Origin: Rhizobium sp. BK196
GTDB lineage: Bacteria; Pseudomonadota; Alphaproteobacteria; Rhizobiales; Rhizobiaceae
NCBI RefSeq assembly: GCF_014193255.1
Contig: NZ_JACHZB010000006.1
Coordinates: 186,001-250,000, forward strand
DNA: 64,000 nt
Direction of reading: 5' to 3'
The stretch's first letter is position 1. Every line of letters starts with the position of its first letter. The translations under genes and the position numbers were made by a program. This document shows, one piece after another, positions 50,774 through 59,448 of the stretch. The notes beneath the pieces are model-generated. The model was not told the DNA's origin. It did no database searches and saw only the letters and a list, made by a program, of their open reading frames with translations.

Positions 50774-51586
50774 TTACGATGGCGAAGCGAAATCGGCAGT
50801 CAGCACCGCGTCCTTCAGGGCCCGGGAGTATGCGTGCTGCGGATTGTCGAGGACCCTGCGTGCCTCGCCCTGTTCGACGATCTCGCCTTTGCGCATGATG
50901 ATGATGCGGTCGCTGATATAATAAGCGGTGGCAAGATCATGGGTGATGTAGACGATCGAAAGCCCAAGCTCATGTTTCAATTGTTCGAAGAGATTGACGA
51001 TTGCCATGCGCAGTGACGCATCGACCATGGATACCGGCTCGTCGGCGATCAGTAGGCGTGGCTGCGGGATCAGGGCACGAGCGATTGCAGCCCGCTGTAG
51101 CTGACCACCGGAGAGTTCATGCGGAAACCGGCCTTTTACCTCTTCAAGACTGAGGCCGACGTGATGGAGAGCCTGGTCGGCCAGCCGTTCGATCTGCTGC
51201 CGATCCGGCTTGGCCCCGCCAACCGAAAAGTTCCGCGCAGTTTCGAAAAGGTAGCGATCGACGCGCTTGAGCGGGTTGAAGGCTTCGAATGGGTTCTGCA
51301 GGACTGGCTGCACTTCCCTCATGAAGGCGCGGCGCTCGGCCTTGCCGTGAAGAGCGACCGCTTTCTCGCGGAATTGGAGTTCGCCTTGCGTGGGCGCCGT
51401 CTGTCCGAGGATCATCGCTGCGATCGTTGATTTTCCGGAACCCGATTCTCCGACGATGGAGAGAATCTCTGGCTCGCTGCCGATTTCAAAGCTGACATCC
51501 TTGACCGCCACGATCTGCCGCCGGCCAAGCATGCCGCCCTGACGGTAGATCTTCGTGACATGAGAGAGAGTGAGAAGAGCGTTCAA
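50774..51586 (-). CDS. Dpp/Opp-type ABC transporter ATPase 2 (DppF-like)
   Basis: 270 residues from a TTG at 51586 that overlaps the DppD-like stop as TTGA; an in-frame ATG at 51613 lies inside that gene. Walker A GESGSGKST, Q-loop LQNPFEAFNP, signature LSGGQLQR, Walker B LLIADEPVSMVD and THDLATAYYI are present. The aspartate-rich D-loop reads VSMVD, as in saccharide-type members. Last gene of the arabino-oligosaccharide importer. Confidence 0.9.
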   Translation of the reverse strand: MNALLTLSHVTKIYRQGGMLGRRQIVAVKDVSFEIGSEPEILSIVGESGSGKSTIAAMILGQTAPTQGELQFREKAVALHGKAERRAFMREVQPVLQNPFEAFNPLKRVDRYLFETARNFSVGGAKPDRQQIERLADQALHHVGLSLEEVKGRFPHELSGGQLQRAAIARALIPQPRLLIADEPVSMVDASLRMAIVNLFEQLKHELGLSIVYITHDLATAYYISDRIIIMRKGEIVEQGEARRVLDNPQHAYSRALKDAVLTADFASPS

Positions 51587-52572
51587 GCCTGATCTCCCGT
51601 CACCGCAAAGCAAGCCACTCGCCGATCCGGCTCAACTGTGATCATCGGTGGGACCTTCTGCGAGCAGATGTCCATTCGCTTCGGACAGCGCGGATGAAAC
51701 CGGCAGCCGTCGGGCGGCATGGCAAGGTTCGGCGGGCGTCCCTCGAGCGAAGGCCGGGCCTTCGCATCACCGATGCTTGGCAGGCTGGCCACCAGATGCT
51801 GCGTGTAAGGGTGCAGCGGCAGGGCGAAGAGCTTGCGGGTCGGCGCTTCCTCGACGAGGCGACCGGCGTAGACGATGCCGACGCGGTCTGAAACCGTCGC
51901 ATGCACACCCATGTCATGGGTGACGAACAAGAAGGAAGAGCCTATCTCGCGCTGGATTTCGCCGATCATCGACAGAACGTCACGCTGGACGATGACGTCG
52001 AGCGCCGTCGTCGGCTCGTCGGCAATGATGAATTCGGGTGTCAGGATCGTCGCAAGCGCGATCGTCATACGTTGGCGCATGCCGCCGGAGAGCTCGTGCG
52101 GATAGGCTTCGAGCAGATGCGGATCAAGCTTCAGTCTCTCAAGATGCGATCCGACTTTTGTGAAGAACTCATTCTTGCCGACCTTCATGTGACGGAAGGC
52201 GAAATCGGTAAAGGAGTGATGGATGCGCCGAACCGGGTTCAGCACATTCATCGATGCCTGCATGATATAGGACAGGTGCAGCCAGCGAAGCGCCATACGT
52301 TCGTCCGGCGTCATCGCATACATGTCCTGCGTGCCACCGCCAAAATGGAAGACCACCTTGCCCGATACGACCTTGAGCGGTGGCCGGATGGCGCCGGCAA
52401 TCGTCTTGATCAAGGTTGTCTTGCCACTGCTGGATTCGCCGGCGATCCCATAGATCTCACCGCGCCGGATCGTCAGGGTAATGTCGTCGACGGCGCGCAC
52501 CTCCCGGTCGACGCCGTAAAGGAAGGCGCGGTAATAGGCTTTCAGGTTCTGGACTTCGACCAAAGCATCCAT
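51583..52572 (-). CDS. Dpp/Opp-type ABC transporter ATPase 1 (DppD-like)
   Basis: 329 residues with Walker A GESSSGKTT (Ser in place of the usual Gly), Q-loop QASMNVLNPV, signature LSGGMRQR, Walker B FIIADEPTTALD, and the C-terminal oligopeptide/cluster extension with CRFHPRCPKRMDIC, the four-cysteine pattern that binds an Fe-S cluster in DppD-type ATPases. Starts 2 nt after the DppC-like stop. Confidence 0.92.
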   Translation of the reverse strand: MDALVEVQNLKAYYRAFLYGVDREVRAVDDITLTIRRGEIYGIAGESSSGKTTLIKTIAGAIRPPLKVVSGKVVFHFGGGTQDMYAMTPDERMALRWLHLSYIMQASMNVLNPVRRIHHSFTDFAFRHMKVGKNEFFTKVGSHLERLKLDPHLLEAYPHELSGGMRQRMTIALATILTPEFIIADEPTTALDVIVQRDVLSMIGEIQREIGSSFLFVTHDMGVHATVSDRVGIVYAGRLVEEAPTRKLFALPLHPYTQHLVASLPSIGDAKARPSLEGRPPNLAMPPDGCRFHPRCPKRMDICSQKVPPMITVEPDRRVACFAVTGDQA

Positions 52573-52574
52573 GG

Positions 52575-53432
52575 CTAACCTCCCATCCGGTTCAGCCGGC
52601 TGCGCGGGTCATTGTATTCGTTCATCGACATGGACAGGAGAAACAGCGCCAGGAAGAGAACGACGATGACGGCAACGGGTGCAGCCACCCACCACCAGGT
52701 GCCGGCGATGAGCGCCGAATGGGCGTTGGCCCAGTAGATCATCATGCCCATGGTCGGCGTCTCGATATCGGTGAAGCCGAGCACCGACAGGGTGATCTCC
52801 ATCCCGATCGACCAGATCATGTTGTTCATCGTGGTGGCGAAGACGATCGGCAGAACATAGGGGAGGTGCTCTTCAACGAGGATCTTGCTCATGCTCATCC
52901 CGGAGTAGACGCTTTGGGTGGTGAAGGGTCTCGTCTTCAGACCGATTGCGACCGAACGAATAAGACGGGCGTCGTAGGACCAGCCGAGCGAGGCCATTAT
53001 GACGATCAGCGCCACCCAGGTCATGTTGTCCTTCAGCACGAAATAGAAAAGGATCAGCAGCGGAAATTGCGGGATGACCATGACGCTGTCGTTGATCGCC
53101 ATCAGAACTCGGTCGACCGTGCCGCCGGCATAACCGGCGACGAGGCCGACAACCAGCGAGATGATGCGCGAGAGAAAGGCGACGCCGATGCCGAAATAGA
53201 GGGTGTTGCGAAGGCCGGTCGTCAACTGCCAGAAAACGTCCTGGCCGCGCGATGTCGTGCCGAGCCAATATTCGCCGTCCGGCGGCATGTCGGGCGGCAA
53301 GAGATAGATGTCGGTCGCGCCATAGGGCGAGAAATAGGACAGGATCACCAATCCGACGATGACGGCAAAGAGCATCAAGCCGCAGAGAAATTCCATGTTC
53401 TGGCGCGCGAGGTCGCGGATGATCGTAAACAT
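52575..53432 (-). CDS. Dpp/Opp-type ABC permease (DppC-like)
   Basis: 285-residue inner-membrane permease. Helix 1 (MEFLCGLMLFAVIVGLVILSYF), the DppC-type periplasmic start (PYGATDIYLLPPDMPPDGEYWLGTT) with GTTSRGQDVF, and the C-terminal EAA-like region (SVYSGMSMSKILVEEHLPYVLPIV) fit the family. It lies 3 nt after the DppB-like stop. Confidence 0.92.
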   Translation of the reverse strand: MFTIIRDLARQNMEFLCGLMLFAVIVGLVILSYFSPYGATDIYLLPPDMPPDGEYWLGTTSRGQDVFWQLTTGLRNTLYFGIGVAFLSRIISLVVGLVAGYAGGTVDRVLMAINDSVMVIPQFPLLILFYFVLKDNMTWVALIVIMASLGWSYDARLIRSVAIGLKTRPFTTQSVYSGMSMSKILVEEHLPYVLPIVFATTMNNMIWSIGMEITLSVLGFTDIETPTMGMMIYWANAHSALIAGTWWWVAAPVAVIVVLFLALFLLSMSMNEYNDPRSRLNRMGG

Positions 53433-53435
53433 GCT

Positions 53436-54440
53436 CTATTCCACCTTGATGCGCGGATCGATCAGCGGGCTCAGAATGTCGATGATGAACACGGCGGCAG
53501 CAACGCCGACGATCGACAATGCGCTGAGGCCGAGGACCAGGCTGTAGTCGCCGGCATGCACTGCCGAGATCAGCAGGTTTCCGATACCGGGATAGCCGAA
53601 GACGATCTCTGTGATGACGGTGCCGTTGAAGATCCCGCCGAGTGACATGGCAAGCCCAGTGAATTGCGGCACCATGGCATTGCGGGCGATGTAGGAGCGG
53701 AGGATTTTCCGCTTCGGAACGCCGCCGAGCTCGGCGAAGACGACGTAATCGTCGGTGATGATGTTGGAAACAAGCGCGCGCATCCCGATCAGCCAGCTGC
53801 CGGCCCCGACCAGGATCAGCGACAAGGCCGGCAGGATGGAATGTTCCAGGATATCGAGGACGAGCGCGAAGGAGAGATCCAGATTGGTGTTCATCTCGTA
53901 GCCGCCGGTGATTGGCAGCACCGGCCAGAGATAGCCGAACAGAATGAGAAGCACGAAGGCGAGAATATAATAGGGAATGGGAAGCAGGGCGATAAAGACG
54001 AGGCTGACGGCCTTCAGCACCATATCCTTCCTGTAATAGCCGGCGAGCGCGCCGATCGCATTTCCGAGCACGAAGGTGATCAGGGTGGACACCGTCATCA
54101 GCCCGATGGTCCAGGGCAGTGACCGCAGAATGATGGTGGAGACAGGTGTGGGAAAAGCCGAGAGCGAGGGGCCGAGATCACCGGTCGCAAGCCGCAGCCA
54201 AAAATGCAGATATTGCTGCCAGATCGAACCCTCCATTCCATAGAGCTCTCGCAGCGACTGACGCATCAGTTCGATCGCATTCGGATCGGATTGCCCCATC
54301 TGCGTGATGGCGCCTATGCTTTCTTCGACCGGATCGATCGGGGTCAGGTGGGTGACGAAGAATGTTATGGTCACCCCAAGAAATACGACGAGCAGAAACT
54401 GACCGAACCGCTTCAGCACAAAGATCAGATAGGACGTCAT
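53436..54440 (-). CDS. Dpp/Opp-type ABC permease (DppB-like)
   Basis: 334-residue inner-membrane permease from ATG 54440 (MTSYLIFVLKRFGQFLLVVFLGVTITFF). The DppB-type hallmark helix 1 and periplasmic loop (LTPIDPVEE) and C-terminal GTVITEIVFGYPGIGNLL are clear. An earlier start would run into the stem-loop after the binding-protein gene. Confidence 0.93.
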   Translation of the reverse strand: MTSYLIFVLKRFGQFLLVVFLGVTITFFVTHLTPIDPVEESIGAITQMGQSDPNAIELMRQSLRELYGMEGSIWQQYLHFWLRLATGDLGPSLSAFPTPVSTIILRSLPWTIGLMTVSTLITFVLGNAIGALAGYYRKDMVLKAVSLVFIALLPIPYYILAFVLLILFGYLWPVLPITGGYEMNTNLDLSFALVLDILEHSILPALSLILVGAGSWLIGMRALVSNIITDDYVVFAELGGVPKRKILRSYIARNAMVPQFTGLAMSLGGIFNGTVITEIVFGYPGIGNLLISAVHAGDYSLVLGLSALSIVGVAAAVFIIDILSPLIDPRIKVE

Positions 54441-54519
54441 AGAGCAGTGGTTCCTCTCTGGTTCCCTTTCGAAAGGATCGACGAGCATGGCAGCTGCGGC
54501 ACATGCCCGTCGATAGGGG

Positions 54520-54544
54520 GCCGGCGCGACACGGCCGCGCCGGC
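54520..54544. promoter_or_regulatory. Intercistronic stem-loop after the family-5 binding-protein gene
   Basis: GCCGGCGCG-ACACGGC-CGCGCCGGC is a perfect 9-bp GC stem with a 7-nt loop, 11 nt after the binding-protein stop and 80 nt before the DppB start. Same position as the hairpin at 4551-4578 in the other sugar operon; likely sets a higher mRNA level for the binding protein. Confidence 0.6.
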
Positions 54545-54555
54545 GTTGGGGAGGA

Positions 54556-56460
54556 TTATTTCGGTTGAGCCGGTTTCAGTTTGACCATCATCAGCCTCGA
54601 ATTCGCCCAATTCGGCACCGGGTCGGTATAGGGGTCTGATATCGTCGGATAACCGGTCCAATAAGTCGTATCCATCGAGGTGAAGACGTTATAGGACATC
54701 AGCGGGATCGTCGGCATGTCGCGGGCGACCAGCTTCAGATAATCGTTGCCGAGCTCGATGCCCTTCGGATCGTCGGCGCTGATGCCGCGGATGCTTTCGA
54801 TGATCTTATCGAGCTCCGGATTGCTCCAACGCTGCCAGTTGCGCGGCGGCTGATTGTCACCTTTCTTTGCCACGAATTGCGAGTGCCAGCTGTCGAGGAA
54901 GAAGGACAGGTCGGGATCGCCGCCCCAGGTCTCGACGCTCCAGGCAATCGCCACCTGGAAATCGCCGGGCTGCAGCGCAACCTGCCACAGTTTCGCAACG
55001 GGCACGGCTTTTGCGTCGATGCCGAAAGAAGCCCATTGCTGTGCGATGAGCGTGCCCGCCCGGGTGAAGACGGAGCGCGTGTCGCCCTCAACCGTCATCC
55101 GGATCTTGAACGGCTGGCCATCGGGGGTCATCCATTTGCCGCCAGTTTTCTTGAAGCCGGCTTTTTCCAGAAGTTCGGCTGCTGCCTGCGGATCCGGTTT
55201 CCACCAGCCATAGCCGAATGCCGTGGTGATCGCCGCCGGATCGGTCGGGATCTGGTCCTTGAACTTCGGCTGCTTGCGCAGGATATCGGCAACCTGTTGT
55301 CCGATCGTCGGATCATAAGGTTTGATCTTCCGTTTGCCGGTATCGATCTCGAAATTCTTCAGCCAGTCCTGCATCGGCGCCTGGTAGTCTTTCATCGTGG
55401 CTGCCGTCGGCGGTACGCCGAGGGCCGACAGCGTGGCAGCGCCGCGGTAGCTCGCCATGTCTACAGCCTTGATGTCGATCAAAAGGGCAAGCGCCCAGCG
55501 GACATCGGGATTGGCAAAAGCCGGATCCTGGGTATTGAAGATCACTGCCGGAAGTGTCGGATCCGGATGGGCGAAAGGAAAGCCAGGGAACCAGGTCTCG
55601 ACCGACTTGGACTTCTCCTTAAGGGTAAACATGCCCTCGGGCGTATTGTCATGAATGATATCGAGATTATGCTCGAGCTGCGCGATGGTGCGTTTATCTG
55701 GCGGGCCTGGATCGACATAGGTCACATATTTCGGGGCCGGCTCGCCGAAGCGCGCAAGCGATGTTCGCTGCCAGTCGTCACGCTTTTCCCAGGTATACCA
55801 TTGGCCCTGGGGGTCATAGGCCTTGAGCTTGTAAGCGCCAAGGGAAACCGGGTTGGCGAAATCATAGCGAAGCGGATCGGCCACCTTCTCGAAGACATGC
55901 TTAGGCATGATCCAGGCACCGTTCCAGCGGACGGTGAAGATCGCATGGAAACGGGAGTTGGGCTTCTTCAGCTTGAAGACGACCGTATAGGGATCGGTCG
56001 CTTCAACACTCGCCACCTGCACGGAAAAGGCAGCACTCCAGACCATGCCGGGATGGTCCATCTGTGTCTTGACCGTATAGACGAGGTCGTCGGCGGTGAA
56101 TTCCACGCCGTCGCTCCAGTAGAGCCCCTTGCGCAGCTTCACCGTCATTTCGGTGAAGTCGGCATTATATTGCGGCTTGTCGGCGGCAAGGGAATTGTCC
56201 CAAGGCGAGCCGCCGAGACCTTTTTCCGGATCGATGTACCAGAGCGTGTCCATGGTCAACTGTTGCAGGCCGGTTGAAACGCCGCCACCGCCGTTGACCC
56301 AAATATTGAACCAGCCGGGATTCTTGATCGTGCCTTCCGGGTTTTCGACGATGAGAGTGTCCTTCCGGGGCAAGGATTTATAGTCATCCGCCTTAGCCGC
56401 GGCCATCAGGCCGAGCGTCGCCAAGGCGACGCCGAATGCAAGCTTCTTCCAATGCTGCAT
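54556..56460 (-). CDS. Family-5 extracellular substrate-binding protein
   Basis: 634 residues, somewhat larger than DppA (~535), as is typical for oligosaccharide-binding members. A signal peptide (MQHWKKLAFGVALATLGLMAAAKA) precedes a mature protein with family-5 segments (LRKGLYWSDGVEFTADDLVYTV; VRWNGAWIMPKHVFE). GGGAGGAG right before the ATG supports the start at 56460. Downstream of the GH51 arabinofuranosidase on the same strand, so the likely ligand is an arabino-oligosaccharide and not a peptide. Confidence 0.92.
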   Translation of the reverse strand: MQHWKKLAFGVALATLGLMAAAKADDYKSLPRKDTLIVENPEGTIKNPGWFNIWVNGGGGVSTGLQQLTMDTLWYIDPEKGLGGSPWDNSLAADKPQYNADFTEMTVKLRKGLYWSDGVEFTADDLVYTVKTQMDHPGMVWSAAFSVQVASVEATDPYTVVFKLKKPNSRFHAIFTVRWNGAWIMPKHVFEKVADPLRYDFANPVSLGAYKLKAYDPQGQWYTWEKRDDWQRTSLARFGEPAPKYVTYVDPGPPDKRTIAQLEHNLDIIHDNTPEGMFTLKEKSKSVETWFPGFPFAHPDPTLPAVIFNTQDPAFANPDVRWALALLIDIKAVDMASYRGAATLSALGVPPTAATMKDYQAPMQDWLKNFEIDTGKRKIKPYDPTIGQQVADILRKQPKFKDQIPTDPAAITTAFGYGWWKPDPQAAAELLEKAGFKKTGGKWMTPDGQPFKIRMTVEGDTRSVFTRAGTLIAQQWASFGIDAKAVPVAKLWQVALQPGDFQVAIAWSVETWGGDPDLSFFLDSWHSQFVAKKGDNQPPRNWQRWSNPELDKIIESIRGISADDPKGIELGNDYLKLVARDMPTIPLMSYNVFTSMDTTYWTGYPTISDPYTDPVPNWANSRLMMVKLKPAQPK

Positions 56461-56526
56461 TTTCTCCTCCCTTTGAATGCGACGAGAGCGCGGCCGCAAT
56501 GGACGCATGGGACGTCGCGGTTTTGG

Positions 56527-56580
56527 GGTTCGCAGCGGCATCGGGACTTGCACTTTTCAGGTCCGATGCTTCTGCGAACC
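56527..56580. promoter_or_regulatory. 54-nt long stem-loop between GH51 and binding-protein genes
   Basis: Outer arms GGTTCGCAG/CTGCGAACC (9 bp, perfect) enclose inner arms GCATCGGGAC/GTCCGATGC (9 bp, one bulge) around a 13-nt loop. Possible RNA processing site, attenuator or terminator; no T-run on the minus strand. It lies in a 197-bp gap otherwise without a gene. Confidence 0.5.
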
Positions 56581-56657
56581 ATTCCTCCGGCTCGGCTGCC
56601 TCCTCGCAGCGAGCGGATATTCTCCAGGCCAGCACGAGAGCGATGGCCGGAAAGATC

Positions 56658-58166
56658 TCAGATCGACAGCCGGATTACGCTGTAAGACTGAGGCTTCAGG
56701 CTCGCGCGCAATCTGCCGTCCTCGATTTTCGCGTTTTCGATTTTGATCGGGACGACAGTCTCCGGCTGCCGTGCGGTATTGACCGCTTGCAAATCAGGAT
56801 GCGTCATCTCCACCTGCTCAAGCACACGGGCATCGGTAAAGCCGTCCAGCCGGGCGTCGAGATCAAGCGCGCTTTGCGGATGACGGTTGACGACAAAGAA
56901 GGTCAGCGTCTGGCCGTCATCGGAAAGGACCGCTGATGCGTCGAGGTAGGGGACGTCGTCCGCTTCGTCGCAGTCATAGGTCGGCCCGTCGGCGATGAGC
57001 TGCAAGGTAGAGCCACGGCCGTATTTCGATGCGAAATAGAAAGGGTAATAGATCGTCTGACGCCAGGCCGGACCGCCATTCTCGGTCATGATCGGAGCGA
57101 TGACGTTGACGAGCTGGGCGATGCAGGCGATGCGCACGCGGTCCGAGCGGCGAATGAAAGTGTTGAGAATACCGCCGACCTGCAGGACGTCCTCGAAATT
57201 ATAGACATCCTCCAAAAGATGCGGCGCATCCGGCCATTCGTTCTTTGCCAGGATATCCTTGTCCTGCTGGTTGGAATGATACCACACATTCCATTCGTCG
57301 AAGGAAATGCCGATCGTCTTCTTCGACCGCTTCTTTGCCTTGATATAGTCGATCACGCCGCCGATGGTGGTGATGTAGCGGTCGAGTTTGGTTGTGCGGG
57401 CAAGGTAATTGAGCGTGTTCTTCTCGCGGTTTGCGAAATACATGTGCAGGGAAATATAGTCGGCGCTGTCATAGCATTCGTTAAGGACCTGCGCTTCCCA
57501 GTCCGGATAGGTCTGCATGTCGGAATGCGATGAGCCGCACACAACCAGTTCCAGCGACTTGTCGAAATTCCGCATGGCCTTTGCCGTTTCGTCGGCAAGC
57601 CGGCCATATTCATGCGCCGACTTATGTCCGACCTGCCAGGGGCCATCCATTTCGTTGCCGAGGCACCACAACTTGACATTATGGGGTGTTTCCCAACCAT
57701 GCTTGCGACGCAGATCAGACCAATAGGTGCCGCCGGGATGGTTGCAGTATTCGAGGAAATTGCGGGCCGAATCCAGCCCGCGTGAGCCGAGATTGACGGC
57801 GAGCATCGGCTCGGTCTTCGCCTTCTTACACCAGTCGACGAACTCATTGACGCCGATCTGGTTGCTTTCACGGGTGCGCCAGGCAAGATCGAGACGAACA
57901 GGACGCTCCGAACGCGGACCGATGCCGTCCTGCCAGTCGTAGGCAGAAACGAAATTGCCGCCGGGGTAACGACAGTAGGGTGTGTCGAGTTGCCTTACGA
58001 GATCGATGACGTCTTGCCGGAAGCCGTTCGCGTCGGCTGTCGGATGCCCTGGTTCGTAGATGCCGCCATAAACGGCTCTTCCGAGATGCTCAAGGAACGA
58101 ACTATAGAGTCTGGGATCAATGCTCGCGACCCGAAAATCGCGATGAACAACAACGTTCGCTTTCAA
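56658..58166 (-). CDS. Alpha-L-arabinofuranosidase, GH51
   Basis: 502 residues, cytosolic (no signal peptide). A (beta/alpha)8 barrel carries the acid/base E172 in CLGNEMDGPW and nucleophile E291 in SFDEWNVWYH; SFLEHLGRAVYGGIYEPG near the N-terminus and a C-terminal beta domain complete the family pattern. It removes arabinofuranosyl units from arabino-oligosaccharides after import. First gene of the operon, with several palindromes upstream. GGAGG-like signal (GGGAGGGTT) lies before the ATG. Confidence 0.95.
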   Translation of the reverse strand: MKANVVVHRDFRVASIDPRLYSSFLEHLGRAVYGGIYEPGHPTADANGFRQDVIDLVRQLDTPYCRYPGGNFVSAYDWQDGIGPRSERPVRLDLAWRTRESNQIGVNEFVDWCKKAKTEPMLAVNLGSRGLDSARNFLEYCNHPGGTYWSDLRRKHGWETPHNVKLWCLGNEMDGPWQVGHKSAHEYGRLADETAKAMRNFDKSLELVVCGSSHSDMQTYPDWEAQVLNECYDSADYISLHMYFANREKNTLNYLARTTKLDRYITTIGGVIDYIKAKKRSKKTIGISFDEWNVWYHSNQQDKDILAKNEWPDAPHLLEDVYNFEDVLQVGGILNTFIRRSDRVRIACIAQLVNVIAPIMTENGGPAWRQTIYYPFYFASKYGRGSTLQLIADGPTYDCDEADDVPYLDASAVLSDDGQTLTFFVVNRHPQSALDLDARLDGFTDARVLEQVEMTHPDLQAVNTARQPETVVPIKIENAKIEDGRLRASLKPQSYSVIRLSI

Positions 58167-58205
58167 CGAACCCTCCCGTAAATATCGATTTCTTCGTTCT
58201 TATAC

Positions 58206-58263
58206 AGCTATCTTGATAGCTTGAGAGCAGGGAGTCAATTGACTATCGCGTACGTAACGCGAT
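58206..58263. promoter_or_regulatory. Cluster of three inverted repeats upstream of the GH51 operon
   Basis: AGCTATC-TT-GATAGCT (58206-58221), AGTCAATTGACT (58233-58244, perfect palindrome) and ATCGCGT-ACGTA-ACGCGAT (58245-58263) lie side by side 40-97 nt before the GH51 start, just downstream of the ArsR-type regulator gene. Strong candidate operators. An AT-rich near-palindrome of about 19 bp follows around 58275-58294. Confidence 0.6.
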
Positions 58264-58373
58264 GCGGGGATATCAAAAATAATTATTATTTTTCAGCAAG
58301 TTATACCAAAATAAACCTGCTGCGGACGCAGAAAATAATGCGATATTGAAATCACGATTGCCGATATTCACCA

Positions 58374-59297
58374 TTAAACATAGAGCCGCATGACGATGTC
58401 GCGGCCGTAATTTCCAAACCCGCGGCCGAATATATTCACGCCGCCGGTATGACTGGCATTCTCGGCAATGCCGACCCGCAGGCGGATCGAGGAATGCTGA
58501 GCCAGCGCAAGGTCTTCAACCGTGACGTTGGAGGTCGAGACGCCGTCGATGAATGTGCCGCGTGTGGAAATGCGCCAGGTCTTGAGCTTGCCGTATTGGG
58601 AACCTTCAAGCTTCCACCAGCCAGGCGTATAGGCGCCGCGCTTGTCGCCGTAGTCGCCTGGAGAAGTCCATGTGCCGACCGGCATTCCATTGACCCAAAG
58701 CGTGATGTCGGAGGGCCAGTTCGGATTGGTGCCCGGTACTTCCGAGGACAGTTCCATCGAGAATTCGATCGCGCGCACATCCTTATTCAGGACTTTGGCA
58801 TTGTTGGGGAATTTGTATTCGACAAAGCCCCTGCCGAACCACACGAGACCTGCCTGCATGCGTTGCGGATCAAGGAAATAATCGGGAACGTCGAGCAGGC
58901 CAATTACGCTGTCACTCGAGCAGAGGCCGCAAGGGGCATGGATGTCGCAACTCGTATAGAGCCCAACCGGCATCTCGACCTCGATGACGTCGTCTGCCTT
59001 GTTTACGGACTTGTCTTCAAAGCTGATGAGGATTTCGTCATAGACTGCAGAGCAGATCTTCTGGTTGCCCTTCCGGCCTTTGGCGAGGCGGGATTCAACC
59101 AGCCCCACCTCTTCCAGAATTTGAATTCCGGTTGCGACGGTTGACTGCGGCAGCGATAGCGCTCGGGCCATGTCGTTGACGTTCAGGGGACCCTTCGAGC
59201 ACAATAGTTTGAGGAGTTGCAGGCGTCCTGGCGCAGCGAGAGCTTTTATAACGGTGTCGTTGACTCCGGCTTCGATCGTCAAAAACGAGCGTTCCAT
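58374..59297 (-). CDS. ArsR-type winged-helix regulator with large C-terminal domain
   Basis: 307 residues, three times a normal ArsR protein. Residues ~10-80 are the winged helix (KALAAPGRLQLLKLLCSKGPLNVNDMARALSLPQSTVATGIQIL split over two helices). A Cys-containing segment TSCDIHAPCGLCSSD (~120-135) follows. The C-terminal ~170 residues read as a beta sandwich with Trp/Gly-rich strands (WPSDITLWVNGMPVGTWTSP, YTPGWWKLEGSQYG) that could bind sugar directly. GGAGAGA precedes ATG 59297; a longer frame is rejected. Next to the arabino-oligosaccharide operon, so probably its one-component sensor. Confidence 0.85.
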   Translation of the reverse strand: MERSFLTIEAGVNDTVIKALAAPGRLQLLKLLCSKGPLNVNDMARALSLPQSTVATGIQILEEVGLVESRLAKGRKGNQKICSAVYDEILISFEDKSVNKADDVIEVEMPVGLYTSCDIHAPCGLCSSDSVIGLLDVPDYFLDPQRMQAGLVWFGRGFVEYKFPNNAKVLNKDVRAIEFSMELSSEVPGTNPNWPSDITLWVNGMPVGTWTSPGDYGDKRGAYTPGWWKLEGSQYGKLKTWRISTRGTFIDGVSTSNVTVEDLALAQHSSIRLRVGIAENASHTGGVNIFGRGFGNYGRDIVMRLYV

Positions 59298-59448
59298 GAT
59301 CTCTCCAGGTTGCGTCACACATGGATTTATATCGACAATCCTGATACGGGCAAGGCGGAGGAGAAGGATATCAATCGATTTCTTTGATTTTAATCCTGGC
59401 ATTCGTTTAAGAGGATGAGCGGCGGCCGTTTTGTGGCGCCGGCCCCCA

